DNA of 64,000 nt from Datisca glomerata (lineage: Eukaryota; Streptophyta; Magnoliopsida; Cucurbitales; Datiscaceae), in NCBI GenBank assembly GCA_003255025.1, contig QANY01011973.1, positions 788,256-852,255 of the forward strand, in the 5' to 3' direction. Made by a program: the position numbers and the translations under genes. Positions within the stretch are counted from its first letter, which is position 1; every line of letters starts with the position of its first letter. This document shows, in pieces, positions 22,749-32,271 of this stretch. The notes beneath the pieces are model-generated. The model saw nothing but the letters and a program-made list of their open reading frames with translations. It searched no databases and was not told the DNA's origin.

Positions 22749-23880
22749 AAAGATTGGTTCTCTCGTTATAAATTCACAGTTCGACATCTCAAAAGACATC
22801 AGAATACCATCGCCGATTATCTCTCTCGACCTCAAAAAGACATCAAATCTCTTGCACCCATTCCTTCTCCCCACACACTCTTTATTCTTACCATTTCAGA
22901 TATTCTTGACCCAAGTCCAACAATTCCCTTCAGCATACCTGCTAACATTTTTCCTCCAGGACCTAAACTTGACAGTCCTATTGCTGTCAATAATCTCGCT
23001 ACAAAAATTCTATTTTATTGGCTTCACTTTTTACTCGTAAAAACCCAGATTCATCCTTATCTAGACCATTTTGATATGGTCATCCCTTATACCACCGTCC
23101 CTCTTATCAAAGGTGCTATTTCAGAGGAACTCCACTAGTAATACCCATACCCACCTTGTTACACTTCTTCAACTTTTTGCCCTTCTTCCATATTGGAGAA
23201 GTCAGCTTAACAAGCTGCTCACAGAGCACAATTGATGATCCGCTACTCGCAAACAGAAACAAACCTTTTTCTGTTTCTTCACACTCCACAGATAGCAAGA
23301 TCATTTTGCTTATGGAACTCTGTATATGCAAAACCATGTTAACTTCTGAAATTCCTCTGCTGCTTGGCCCAAATATGAAAGGTGGCTCATGAAGAAATTA
23401 GGCCAGACATTAACTAGGCTTAATGAACAAGCCATGTATGGTGTATATAATATTTTTCCTCGTGGGTCATTCCCTTCAAGTCCTGAACTCTCATTCGGAG
23501 CTTCCTTATCTACTTTACATGAGTTCCAACGCTCATTTATCCTTAGTGATTTTCTCCTACTCACCCTCAGGAACCGTATCCATTTGAGTCTCAAGATTCT
23601 TACCAGTTGGACACTCGATTCCACCTTGACTGTCCTTCTCTTGCATGGGTACAGACGACCTTGGCAATCTTCCTGTACCACCATTGGAACCAGTATTCAT
23701 GTCCTCACCTCCTATAGAATCCAACCAAGACCTTGAAGATTACATTTCCAACTATTTTCAGGACTCACCATGTGATGAAGAGTATGCTAATATTGGATCT
23801 AATCCACGAGCTCATCTCCAAAGGCAATTGGTAATTCTTCATTTTTCCCTCAGTACAGACCCCCATCTCCATCAATAGCA
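22749..23880 (+). pseudogene. Caulimovirid RNase H end and pol C-terminal tail remnant
   Basis: The same frame continues after 22748 through the RNase H end (D-Y-L-S-R-P near 22820) to a stop at 23136-23138. Other frames from 23389 to 23878 carry further viral-looking coding sequence, implying frameshifts. No zinc-binding or D,D-35-E integrase motif was found. The exact function of this tail is unknown to me. Confidence 0.5.
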
Positions 23881-23929
23881 ATCAGTTTTTCCACTTCTAT
23901 CTCCCACTCGTTTTTGTCTTTTGCATGAG

Positions 23930-24055
23930 TTTTTTTTGTAATAATTGTAGTCACTTTGTTAAAGCAGGCTTTTTAAGCCGGTAGCTTTCTGTCATTTTGT
24001 AATAATTGTAGTCACTTTGTTAAAATAGGCTTTTTAGGCATGTAGCTTACTATTT
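23930..24055 (+). repeat. Tandem duplication in the viral promoter region
   Basis: A unit of about 58 bp containing TGTAATAATTGTAGTCACTT, then TGTTAAA and AGGCTTTTTA, occurs twice in a row (about 23937-23990 and 23996-24052) just upstream of the viral TATA box. Duplicated elements in this position are common in viral enhancers, but enhancer activity is only inferred. Confidence 0.8.
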
Positions 24056-24095
24056 GTTTACTTTAGCCTGCTTGATTGTATTCTCCCTCCATCTC

Positions 24096-24104
24096 TATAT
24101 AAGG
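24096..24104 (+). promoter_or_regulatory. TATA box of the caulimovirid promoter
   Basis: TATATAAGG in a CTCT context, 40-50 bp downstream of the duplicated segment and about 370 bp upstream of the primer site. This is the usual place for the full-length transcript promoter of a pararetrovirus. Transcript start expected near 24130. Confidence 0.6.
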
Positions 24105-24474
24105 AAGGATTATTTTCCTTTGCAAGGCAGAAGTTTTTCGAATTAAAAAATAGAAAGGTGTTTTCTCTTATGCCTTTTTAACTTCCTTTTCTTTCTCCTT
24201 GCAATCCTGAACACATAATAGTTTACTTTTGTTTGCCGAAATTCTAATATGCTCTACACTTACCCTTATTAGAGGGATGTTGTGTATCAGAAAGAAAGAC
24301 TGTGATCTGAGGAAGGATAACCTGCTGTGATTCTCTGAATTTTTTAGTTTTGATGAATACGTTCATAGGTTCTAGAGTGGCTCCTTTAAAGATGATGTTC
24401 GTTGAGCCTTATCTGGATATTGAATCTATTCATCATACTAATCAACTGAAAAAATTATAGCTGATATCCCAGCT

Positions 24475-24486
24475 TGGTATCAGAGC
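24475..24486 (+). promoter_or_regulatory. tRNA-Met primer-binding site (TGGTATCAGAGC)
   Basis: The 12 bases TGGTATCAGAGC are the exact consensus complementary to the 3' end of plant initiator tRNA-Met used to prime minus-strand synthesis in Caulimoviridae. Copia elements use the same primer, so the site alone does not prove a viral origin; the neighbouring movement protein does. Confidence 0.8.
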
Positions 24487-24521
24487 CATGTTGATATCCA
24501 GACAGTGGTAGCCTATCATGA

Positions 24522-25350
24522 GTGAAGGCCAGTAAGGAGACACCCCAGAAAATGAGTGAATCATCAAGTCTTGAACCTGTTCGCCTTTCCTCCTCTTTCT
24601 CTCCCCAAAATCTTCCCCCTTCTATTCGACGAACCCTGTCCAACAAGATTGATAACCTTATTGAAAATCATCATCTTCCCGAAGATGTCAGAATTCAGGA
24701 GATGAAATTACCCCTTCTCAGTCCATACAGCCTCTATCATCGGTCAAACCGAGTGCTTCGTAGTATGAGAACTCGTATATACACCCACATGCCTCATGTT
24801 AAAGAGATTGTTCAAACCACAAAATTAGATCACTGTGGTCTCCAAGCCACCACTGCAAAACAATACATCACTCTTGAGATCCCTCAAGAATTGCTTAATG
24901 GTTGGCAGACACAAGGCTATACTCACCTCCATATTGGTGCTATTCATCTTACCCTGACTCTCAATGGTAGAAAAGGAATTGCAGCTACTGCTTGAATTGT
25001 TCTCCTGGACACCACTTTCACTTCCTACAGTAATGCTTTGATTGGTTTGATTTTAATCACTCATAGCAATGGAACTGTTATTCTAACCATCGCTCCAGAT
25101 TTTAATATTAAACTTTTAGACCTAACTCTTTTTCAGAGACTGAAAGTTCAAGTCCAGATTGTTGGAGCAGAAAGCCATCATGGCCACCCTGCATCATCAA
25201 ATAATTTATCGCCTCCAAAATCACTCTTTTGACCTCCGTTTCCCCAACGCCACTCAAAACGCTCTTTTTGCTGTCTCTAAGAGAGCTGATGATACCTCTA
25301 TATCCAGATCCCTCAGCACATCTCTAAGGCTGAACTCACGTAACTGATGC
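24522..25350 (+). pseudogene. Caulimovirid movement protein (30K superfamily), broken
   Basis: The frame starting near 24522 runs to a TGA at 24993-24995, continues in the same frame to about 25170, and then shifts by one base. Blocks such as H-L-H-I-G-A-I-H-L-T-L-T followed by N-G-R-K-G, then L-L-D-T-x-F-x-S-Y and A-P-D-F-N, match the conserved core of pararetroviral movement proteins (PF01107-type), which act at plasmodesmata in cell-to-cell spread. A TGA and a frameshift make the copy defective. Confidence 0.7.
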
Positions 25351-26820
25351 CACTCGAATGGATCAATAATTATGAACGTCAGATTCATTCTATCCAGCAA
25401 GATGTCCATACCTCTGCCTCTCCTCAGGTGCACTATCATGACTGTAAAAACCATTTTTTGCCAGACCTGGCAAAGCAGAGTCATCCTCTAGACCCTTGTT
25501 TTCTGGCAGCATCTTAACCATCACTCCTGCTTACACACCATTCTGGAGTTGCCCTCCAATTGCTTGGATCGATCATTCAGCTCAGCCCTGCTATGTTTCA
25601 CTTATGAATGGTCATTTCATATGAGATGTTGCCCCAAAAAAATGTGACCCAGATTGTGACTGTGATGCTCCTATTTTGGACGAAGAAGACTCTAATGATG
25701 AGTCATGCTATCAAAGGGTTTCTACAATTTCAAGAAGCCCACCAAATCTTCTTGTAGCCAACAGTCTTCCCATTATCACTCCAACAATGATGATCACAGC
25801 TCTTCTCTCACTATTGACCGCTGGGTCTTACCACATCCCTTAGTTCCTTCTCAGCAACTGTCTTTATATGAGCTGCTCAAAGAAACTAGCCATACAGACC
25901 TTCCAAAACAGCATCCAAATCCGGTTATGCCGGTTCAATCTGTCACTTGTCATGTTCCCTGCCTTGCCATGATGGAATCTTATGATCATGATTTTCCACA
26001 TTTGACCAGAAGAACCAATCCAACAACAAAAGTTTCTAGCCGACCATTCTCCATCCCTACTGAGGTCACTCTCACAGGAGAACCTAGGTCTCTCCCTGCA
26101 GCCGAAGAAGTGCTTAATTGGCAATCCGAAAATGTTGTTTTCCAAAATCAGACTCTCACGTATGATTCCAAATTAGATCAGTTAAATCTCCAGTCAGACA
26201 CATATCCAGTAAAGTAGGGCAGATCTCATATCAAGTTCAGCAGTTTCGAGAAGTGTTATCTTCGAAAGCTATGCACTCGGACGTTGACTCTAAGCACCTA
26301 GTCGAAAAAGGGTACATTGGCTCTGAGTTCAGAAAAAAGGAGCAGGAACTCACTCAGATTCAACAGGGTTTCTACAGAATAGAGACAGATATGGCAAAAG
26401 AGAAATCTCAAAATATTTATGATCCATATCATTTCTATTCCATGAGTAGGCAAGCTCCTAAGTATCCTTCCTTTTCCATGCCTTATCCCAAAATCTCTGA
26501 TTATAATAATCTTTTCACGATGTCTTATCCTATCTTACGACAACTCAGACAATCTCAGCCAAAACCACCTCTCCCAGACCAGCCTGCCCGTCCTCCTTCG
26601 AAGCCTCCACGCATTCTTCTTATTCCAACTTTTCTGGCTTCACCCTCCTATACTAAACTCTCTAACCTTCCACAATAGTATAGCTCTCCACCTAAACAAA
26701 AACATAAAGCCCTCATTGATCCTGATTAGACAATCCATTCCTTACATTCTTTCCATCTTCTCTCCAGCTCAGATTTTGAAAGGGATAACCCAACAATGCG
26801 GATACCTCGTGTGGAAGTGG
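25351..26820 (+). pseudogene. Post-movement-protein polyprotein remnant
   Basis: Open frames at 25705-26217 and 26253-26678 lie in two different frames and encode Ser/Pro/Gln-rich sequence with no domain I can name. By position after the movement protein this would be the region leading into the capsid protein. No CCHC zinc knuckle is visible, so the copy stops before it. Viral resemblance fades around 26820. Confidence 0.45.
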
Positions 26821-27019
26821 ATATTTTTATAAATTGTTTATACAACGGTATAATTTATCCATTTTAGCAGCTGATATTTGATAGTCAGATGATCCATTTC
26901 GTCACCAAAATATCCAGTTCCATTTATCCGTTGGGAGCTTTAGCTGAGATACCCAGCTCGTCGATTCTCGATTCGATGTACATTTCTCGAAATTGTTCAA
27001 TCTAAGCCCTCATTCTCAC
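26821..27019 (+). promoter_or_regulatory. Short gap before the G6PD1 start codon
   Basis: Only about 200 bp separate the last viral-looking sequence from the ATG. It includes an AT-rich TTATAAATTG-type stretch near 26829-26838 and must contain some or all of the 5' untranslated region. The core promoter therefore lies in this gap or inside the viral remnant. Confidence 0.4.
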
Positions 27020-30000
27020 ATGGCTTGTCATTTCAACTCTTCTTCTTCCTCTTCTTTTTCTTCTTCGACCAGTTTCACACCGTTTTCACTCAAGCATAAT
27101 ACGAGTCTGCTCACGAAATTCATCATTTTGCCGAGAAAAGCACATTTTTGTACGTGGGTTTCTCAGAATTGTGCCGTAAACAGTTTCAGAAAGTACTTTC
27201 AGCTGAGATCCTCAAATGGGCATTCTCTGAATGTTGTTTCTTTGCAAGATGGTGAGTAATTCTTCTCGTTCTAAGCGGTCCCCTTTTTTCTGTATCTGAA
27301 TTGAATTATCAGTTTTGATGTTTCCAATGTGTGAGTTTCAGTCCACTGATCTCTTTCACATTTATACTTGATGATAATCTGTTTGAAGACAATGTGTTAC
27401 CTTGGCAATGTGCAAAGAGCAATCTATTCTATGTGAAAGTGAAGACCTTATTTTCTCTGTTTAACTTTCAATGTTTCCATTTGCTGAACCTAAATGGATT
27501 TGGAAGTAGGTATACCGGGAGATTCTCTGCCCAAAGACTATGTTGAACCTCAAGCAAAAGAAAGATCATTTCCCTTTGCAGATGCAAATAAAGTTCAATC
27601 TACTCTCAGCATCACTGTTGTTGGAGCTTCAGGTGACCTAGCCAAAAAGAAGATTTTTCCAGCTCTTTTTGCTCTTTATTATGAGGATTGCCTACCAAAG
27701 GTTTTCTTCCTCCTTTTATCTGTTCTTAATCTGAGATAAGTTGATAAGCAATGAATTTTGAGATCATCTTCACACTTTCTATCTCTTATCTTCCAGAATT
27801 TTATGGTGTTTGGATATGCTCGGACTAAAATGACTGATGAGGAACTGCGTAACATGATCAGTAGAACTTTAACTTGCCGAATCGATAAGAGGTAACTGTA
27901 CTTCTCTTAATCAATGGCATTCACGTTCACAAACCCAACTTCCATTTTCTGGATATTAATATCTGACGAGGACTTTAGGGAAAATTGTGAAGACAAAATG
28001 GATGAGTTCTTGAAAAGATGCTTTTACCATTCGGGTCAGTATAACTCCGAAGAAAACTTTGCAGAACTGGACAGCAAACTGAAAGAGAAAGAGGTAATCT
28101 ATTTACTCTAACTCCAGTCTTTCCCAGATGTCTTTTCAACATTTGTCTCAGTTTCACACCGTCTGCATCTGGATGTTTGTCTTTTCGAAAGACATAATTC
28201 AGCAAATAGAGTGAATCTAATTTTGCTGTTTGAGATGAGTGAAGTAGTGGGCATCTTTGGAACATAACTTATATTGGTTGGTTAGACTTGATAAAATGAT
28301 AACTAAATCGATCGATGCTCTTTTGCCTAGCACAACTATAGAATTTTAGCTTGACTCAGAAGAGAAACATTAACAAAGCCTATAATACTGTCTTGTAGTA
28401 TATTCTACAAATCCCCTTGTTTTGGTAATGTAAAATGCTGACTCTCTTTTTCAGGGTGCAAAACTCTCAAATAGGTTATTTTATTTATCAATTCCACCAA
28501 ACATATTCGTGGACGTGGTAAGGTGTGCTAGCCTCAGAGCTTCTTCAGCAAGTGGTTGGACAAGGATCATTGTTGAGAAGCCATTTGGCCGTGATTCAGA
28601 GTCATCTGGTGAGCTAACTAGGAGTTTGAAGCAATTCCTTACAGAAGACCAAATATTCAGGTCAATTCTATGCTTACCTCTAGATGGTTGACACTTGACA
28701 TTATAGAGTTAAAGAGGGTAATCCATTATAATCGATACTTGTTCAGGATTGACCATTACCTGGGAAAGGAGCTAGTAGAGAATCTCTCAGTTCTTCGTTT
28801 CTCCAATCTTGTTTTCGAGCCTCTTTGGTCCAGGAACTACATTCGCAACGTTCAATTGATATTTTCAGAAGATTTTGGAACGGAGGGGCGAGGGGGGTGA
28901 GTGATACCATTTTTCTAATAATACAGTAACTGGGAGAACAAATAGAAAGAAAATTAGTGGTAGAGGAAACATACTTCTAAAAGCAGATTCTTCTTCTGTC
29001 TGTTCTTGTTTCCTAGATATTTTGATCACTATGGAATCATACGAGACATAATGCAAAATCATCTTCTGCAAATACTGGCGCTATTCGCCATGGAGACCCC
29101 TGTCAGTTTAGATGCTGAAGACATTAGGAACGAAAAGGTACTTGGTAGCAATTTTTATGATAACTCCCAACTGTGACTTAGAATTTATCAGGGTGTCTTC
29201 TGCTTCCCCTCTACTCTTATCCAAATTAGAATTTCACCAGGGATGACGTTGGGAGTCCTTTGTTTAAAAGCACTTGAATGCATTCATAAACACTAATTTA
29301 AATCACATTTATTCGGCAAACGACGTAATTTAAAACACATTTTGGTATGTGAAACACTTCTACAAGCAACATCACTACTACTTCTAAATGAGGTTTAGGG
29401 GGGGAAACATTTTTAGACACAAACTACCCTTACTATTATATGAAATTCTAAAGTGATAAGTCTTTTGGTATTCTCTCTACCAAAATCACATTTATCATGT
29501 TAATTATTAACAATATATTAGTTGTGAAAAATTAAGAGACAAATTAGTTTAAATAGATCGAATTTTGTTAAAAAATTGGATAAGTGAATAATTTAATATT
29601 GAAATAACACTTCAAATCTTTTTTTACCTTTTTTAAGTCTATAGTATATATAAATGGGATTAAGAGGGAAAACATTTTTTTTACACATGCCCTCACTATT
29701 ATATAGAATTCTAAATTGATACGTCTCCTAATATTCTCTCTATCAAAATCACATTTACTATTCTAATTATTAAAAATATATGAGTTATAAAAAATTCAGA
29801 GATAAATTAGTTTAAATAGATCAAATTACATAAAAAATTGTATAAGTGAATAATTTAATATTGAAATTAATAGTTCAAATCTTTTTTACCTTTTGGAGGG
29901 AATAAAATCCATCAACAAAATAGCAACAAGAAAACTACTTAACAATAGTTAATATAAGCATCAAATCAAAATACATCAAACCAAATACGACAAGGAACCC

Positions 30001-31662
30001 AAGCAGACGTTAGCTTCACAATACGATTAACAATCAAATTACAGTATCTAAGAATATGCCAAACTGAGATATTAAATAAAAAAAGTTATTAACTCTCTAT
30101 ACCAATACAAAACCTTTAACAAAAAACAACATCAACCTTTAATAGATTGAATTCTTAATATTTGATATGACAAGTAAAAAAGTGATCAAACACTTTTATG
30201 TGTAGTTCTATTCGTATTTTTGTATATATTATTTATTGTTGGTTTCTTCAACACGTGCAACGCACGTATAATTGACTAGTATATTCAAGTGCTTCCTAAA
30301 ATGATTCCAAATATAAATAAAAATGTTTCAAAGTATATTCAAGGGCTTCATTCAAAGATGAATATGAAATCATTGTTAACTAAAATAGTATTTGTTTGAA
30401 GGTGTAAAACGCTTGTAGTATAGCCACAAATACTCCCAAACACACCCTAAGTCAGTTCCGAGAAACTAAACAAACTACTTGGTCAGAATATAGTTACCAG
30501 TGATTATAATCATGACAGGTAAAGGTTCTTAGGTCAATGAGACCACTGTGCCTTGAAGATGTAGTTGTTGGTCAATATAAAAGTCACAGCAAGGGTAGTA
30601 AGTCATATCCTGCTTATACAGACGATCCCACCGTCCCCAAGGGCAGTATTACTCCCACATTTGCTGCTGCTTCCCTCTTTATTGATAATGCCAGGTGGGA
30701 TGGCGTTCCTTTCCTCATGAAAGCAGGAAAGGCTCTCCATACGAGAAGGTATGCCGATTTTCCTTATGATATTGTCAGAGTTAGACTGATTAAACGACCT
30801 GAAAAGATTATTGTGATGATAATCCAGAGCAGAAATCAGAGTACAGTTTAGACATGTCCCTGGTAACCTGTACAAGAAGAACTTTGGAACTGACTTAGAT
30901 AAGGCTACAAATGAGCTTGTGCTACGCGTACAGCCTGACGAAGCTATTTATCTGAAGATCAACAATAAAGTTCCCGGTCTTGGTATGAGACTAGATCGTA
31001 GCGACCTGAATTTGCTTTACCGAGCAAGGTAGCGAATTTTAATTACATTTGTACACCATTAGATGGAAACATTGTGCTAATATTTTGGTTTAGTAATGAG
31101 GATAGTATTCTCAAGTTAATGTTGTTCCTTTTTGAGTAAATTTGAGCCTTAACCTCTCGAGACAAGGGAGAAATGACTCAATGTTGAAGGAGTTTATAGT
31201 CCTAAGCCTCTTCTCCACCTCCCTTGTATTGCTATTTTAAGAAAATGAACTGCTAAGGAATGGAATAATTAATTGTCAGACACGATTTTTGGCCTTGATT
31301 GGCTATCTTTTGAGGCTGTGATTTCTTCTTCTGCTTCTTTATAACTCAACAAATTTTGATAGTTAATATATGGACGAATTTTTTTGATAATGTGGTCATA
31401 ATCTATCTGAAGGTATACTAAAGAAATCCCAGATGCATATGAAAGGCTTCTTTTAGATGCCATAGAAGGGGAGAGAAGGTTATTCATTAGAAGCGACGAG
31501 CTTGATGCTGCATGGGGGCTATTTACGCCAGTGTTGAAGGAACTTGAAGAGAAGAAGATTGTACCAGAGCTCTATCCCTATGGCAGTAGAGGACCAGTTG
31601 GGGCTCATTATCTTGCTGCAAGGCACAATGTCAGATGGGGAGATCTTGGTGAAGATTCATGA
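27020..31662 (+). CDS. G6PD1: Plastidic glucose-6-phosphate 1-dehydrogenase (P1 type)
   Basis: Ten exons (27020-27251, 27510-27700, 27797-27891, 27979-28093, 28455-28660, 28747-28896, 29017-29137, 30519-30748, 30828-31028, 31413-31662) join in frame to 596 residues; all introns are GT-AG. The enzyme oxidises glucose 6-phosphate to 6-phosphogluconolactone, making NADPH at the entry of the oxidative pentose phosphate pathway. Residues 1 to about 75 are Ser-rich and basic, a chloroplast transit peptide. NADP-binding G-A-S-G-D-L-A is at 117-123, E-K-P-F-G in exon 5, and substrate site R-I-D-H-Y-L-G-K-E at 280-288. Cysteines at 168 and 176 in C-R-I-D-K-R-E-N-C correspond to the thioredoxin-regulated pair of plastid P1 isoforms, predicting inactivation by reduction in light. 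Sequence is closer to P1 than to the catalytically odd G6PD4 type. Intron 7 (1,381 bp) is swollen by a Helitron. No disabling change seen. Confidence 0.95.
29396..29898 (+). repeat. Direct tandem duplication in G6PD1 intron 7
   Basis: Two copies of about 240 bp lie at about 29396-29637 and 29655-29898, sharing GAAATTCTAAA/GAATTCTAAA, TTCTCTCTA-CAAAATCACA, AAATTAGTTTAAATAGATC and AAGTGAATAATTTAATATTG. The second copy is the 5' part of the Helitron, so the first looks like a truncated sister 5' end. Confidence 0.85.
29638..30279 (+). mobile_element. Non-autonomous Helitron in G6PD1 intron 7
   Basis: The element starts TCTATAGTATATATAAATGG. It ends with a perfect hairpin, ACGTGC-AAC-GCACGT (30253-30267), and CTAG at 30276-30279 followed by a host T. 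TC start, subterminal hairpin and CTRR end are the structural definition of Helitrons. The base before the start is G where A is expected, so the 5' border is less certain than the 3' one. No coding region. Confidence 0.75.
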
Positions 31663-32271
31663 CTTAGTTCAAAGCTCCATGACATAGCTCTGGATGCTCA
31701 TTTGCAAGTTATTGTCACGATTTCACAAAATAAGCGAAGTGTTATGAGTAAAATGTTCTTTAACATGGGGGGATTCAGGGTTGGGTTGGGAGGGGTACAG
31801 TACAGAACAAATTTAAAGCATTTGTATGATTTGAAGTGGGTCATCTTATTCTTAAAGGTTTAAACATACCTAGCTAATGACAAATAAGCACATGAAGTGC
31901 GAAGCTTTGTTATTGTTATGAAGAAAATTTATTGGAGAATTCCTTACCACCATGATACTGGACCATGATACTGGAAAAACAATGTTACTGTAACAGTAAC
32001 ATACTGTGAGGAGAGATAACGAGAGAGTGGGAAGAGGAGAGAATAAAAAAGTCTCTCTCCTCCCAATGTGTTAAAGTAGCTCAAAATCTCGACTCAAATA
32101 CTTATAAAGTCTTAAGTCGCATCTTCTTTTGTATGAAAGTAAATCCTGCCATTTCAATTCATTGCACCAAGAGGACTTGATGGTTATTTATACAGCTCGA
32201 AGATGTTCCTTCAATTCTTTTTAACAAAGCGAAAATATACATGTAAAAAAGAACTAGTAATAAAGTGATAC
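31663..32271. other. Convergent 3' regions of G6PD1 and ADA2A
   Basis: The 609 bp between the two stop codons must hold both 3' untranslated regions. AATAAAA (32043-32049) and AATAAA-like words on both strands could serve as polyadenylation signals. No other gene seen. Confidence 0.6.

Larger units (their letters stand above)
21166..26820 (+). mobile_element. Endogenous caulimovirid (pararetrovirus), permuted and decayed
   Basis: The order along the plus strand is reverse transcriptase, RNase H, pol tail, non-coding region with TATA box, tRNA-Met primer site, movement protein, then capsid-region-like sequence. No integrase is visible after RNase H, and a movement protein lies downstream of the primer site. 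Both are features of Caulimoviridae and not of LTR retrotransposons. The order corresponds to a circular genome opened inside the pol region. Multiple stops and at least two frame changes make it non-functional. The boundaries are approximate: left where the MULE arm ends, right where coding resemblance fades. I do not assign a genus. Confidence 0.75.

Noticed and set aside
21166..26820. Reading the RT-bearing region as an LTR retrotransposon
   Set aside because: The primer site alone would allow it, but no integrase follows RNase H, no paired LTRs were seen, and a movement-protein-like frame follows the primer site.
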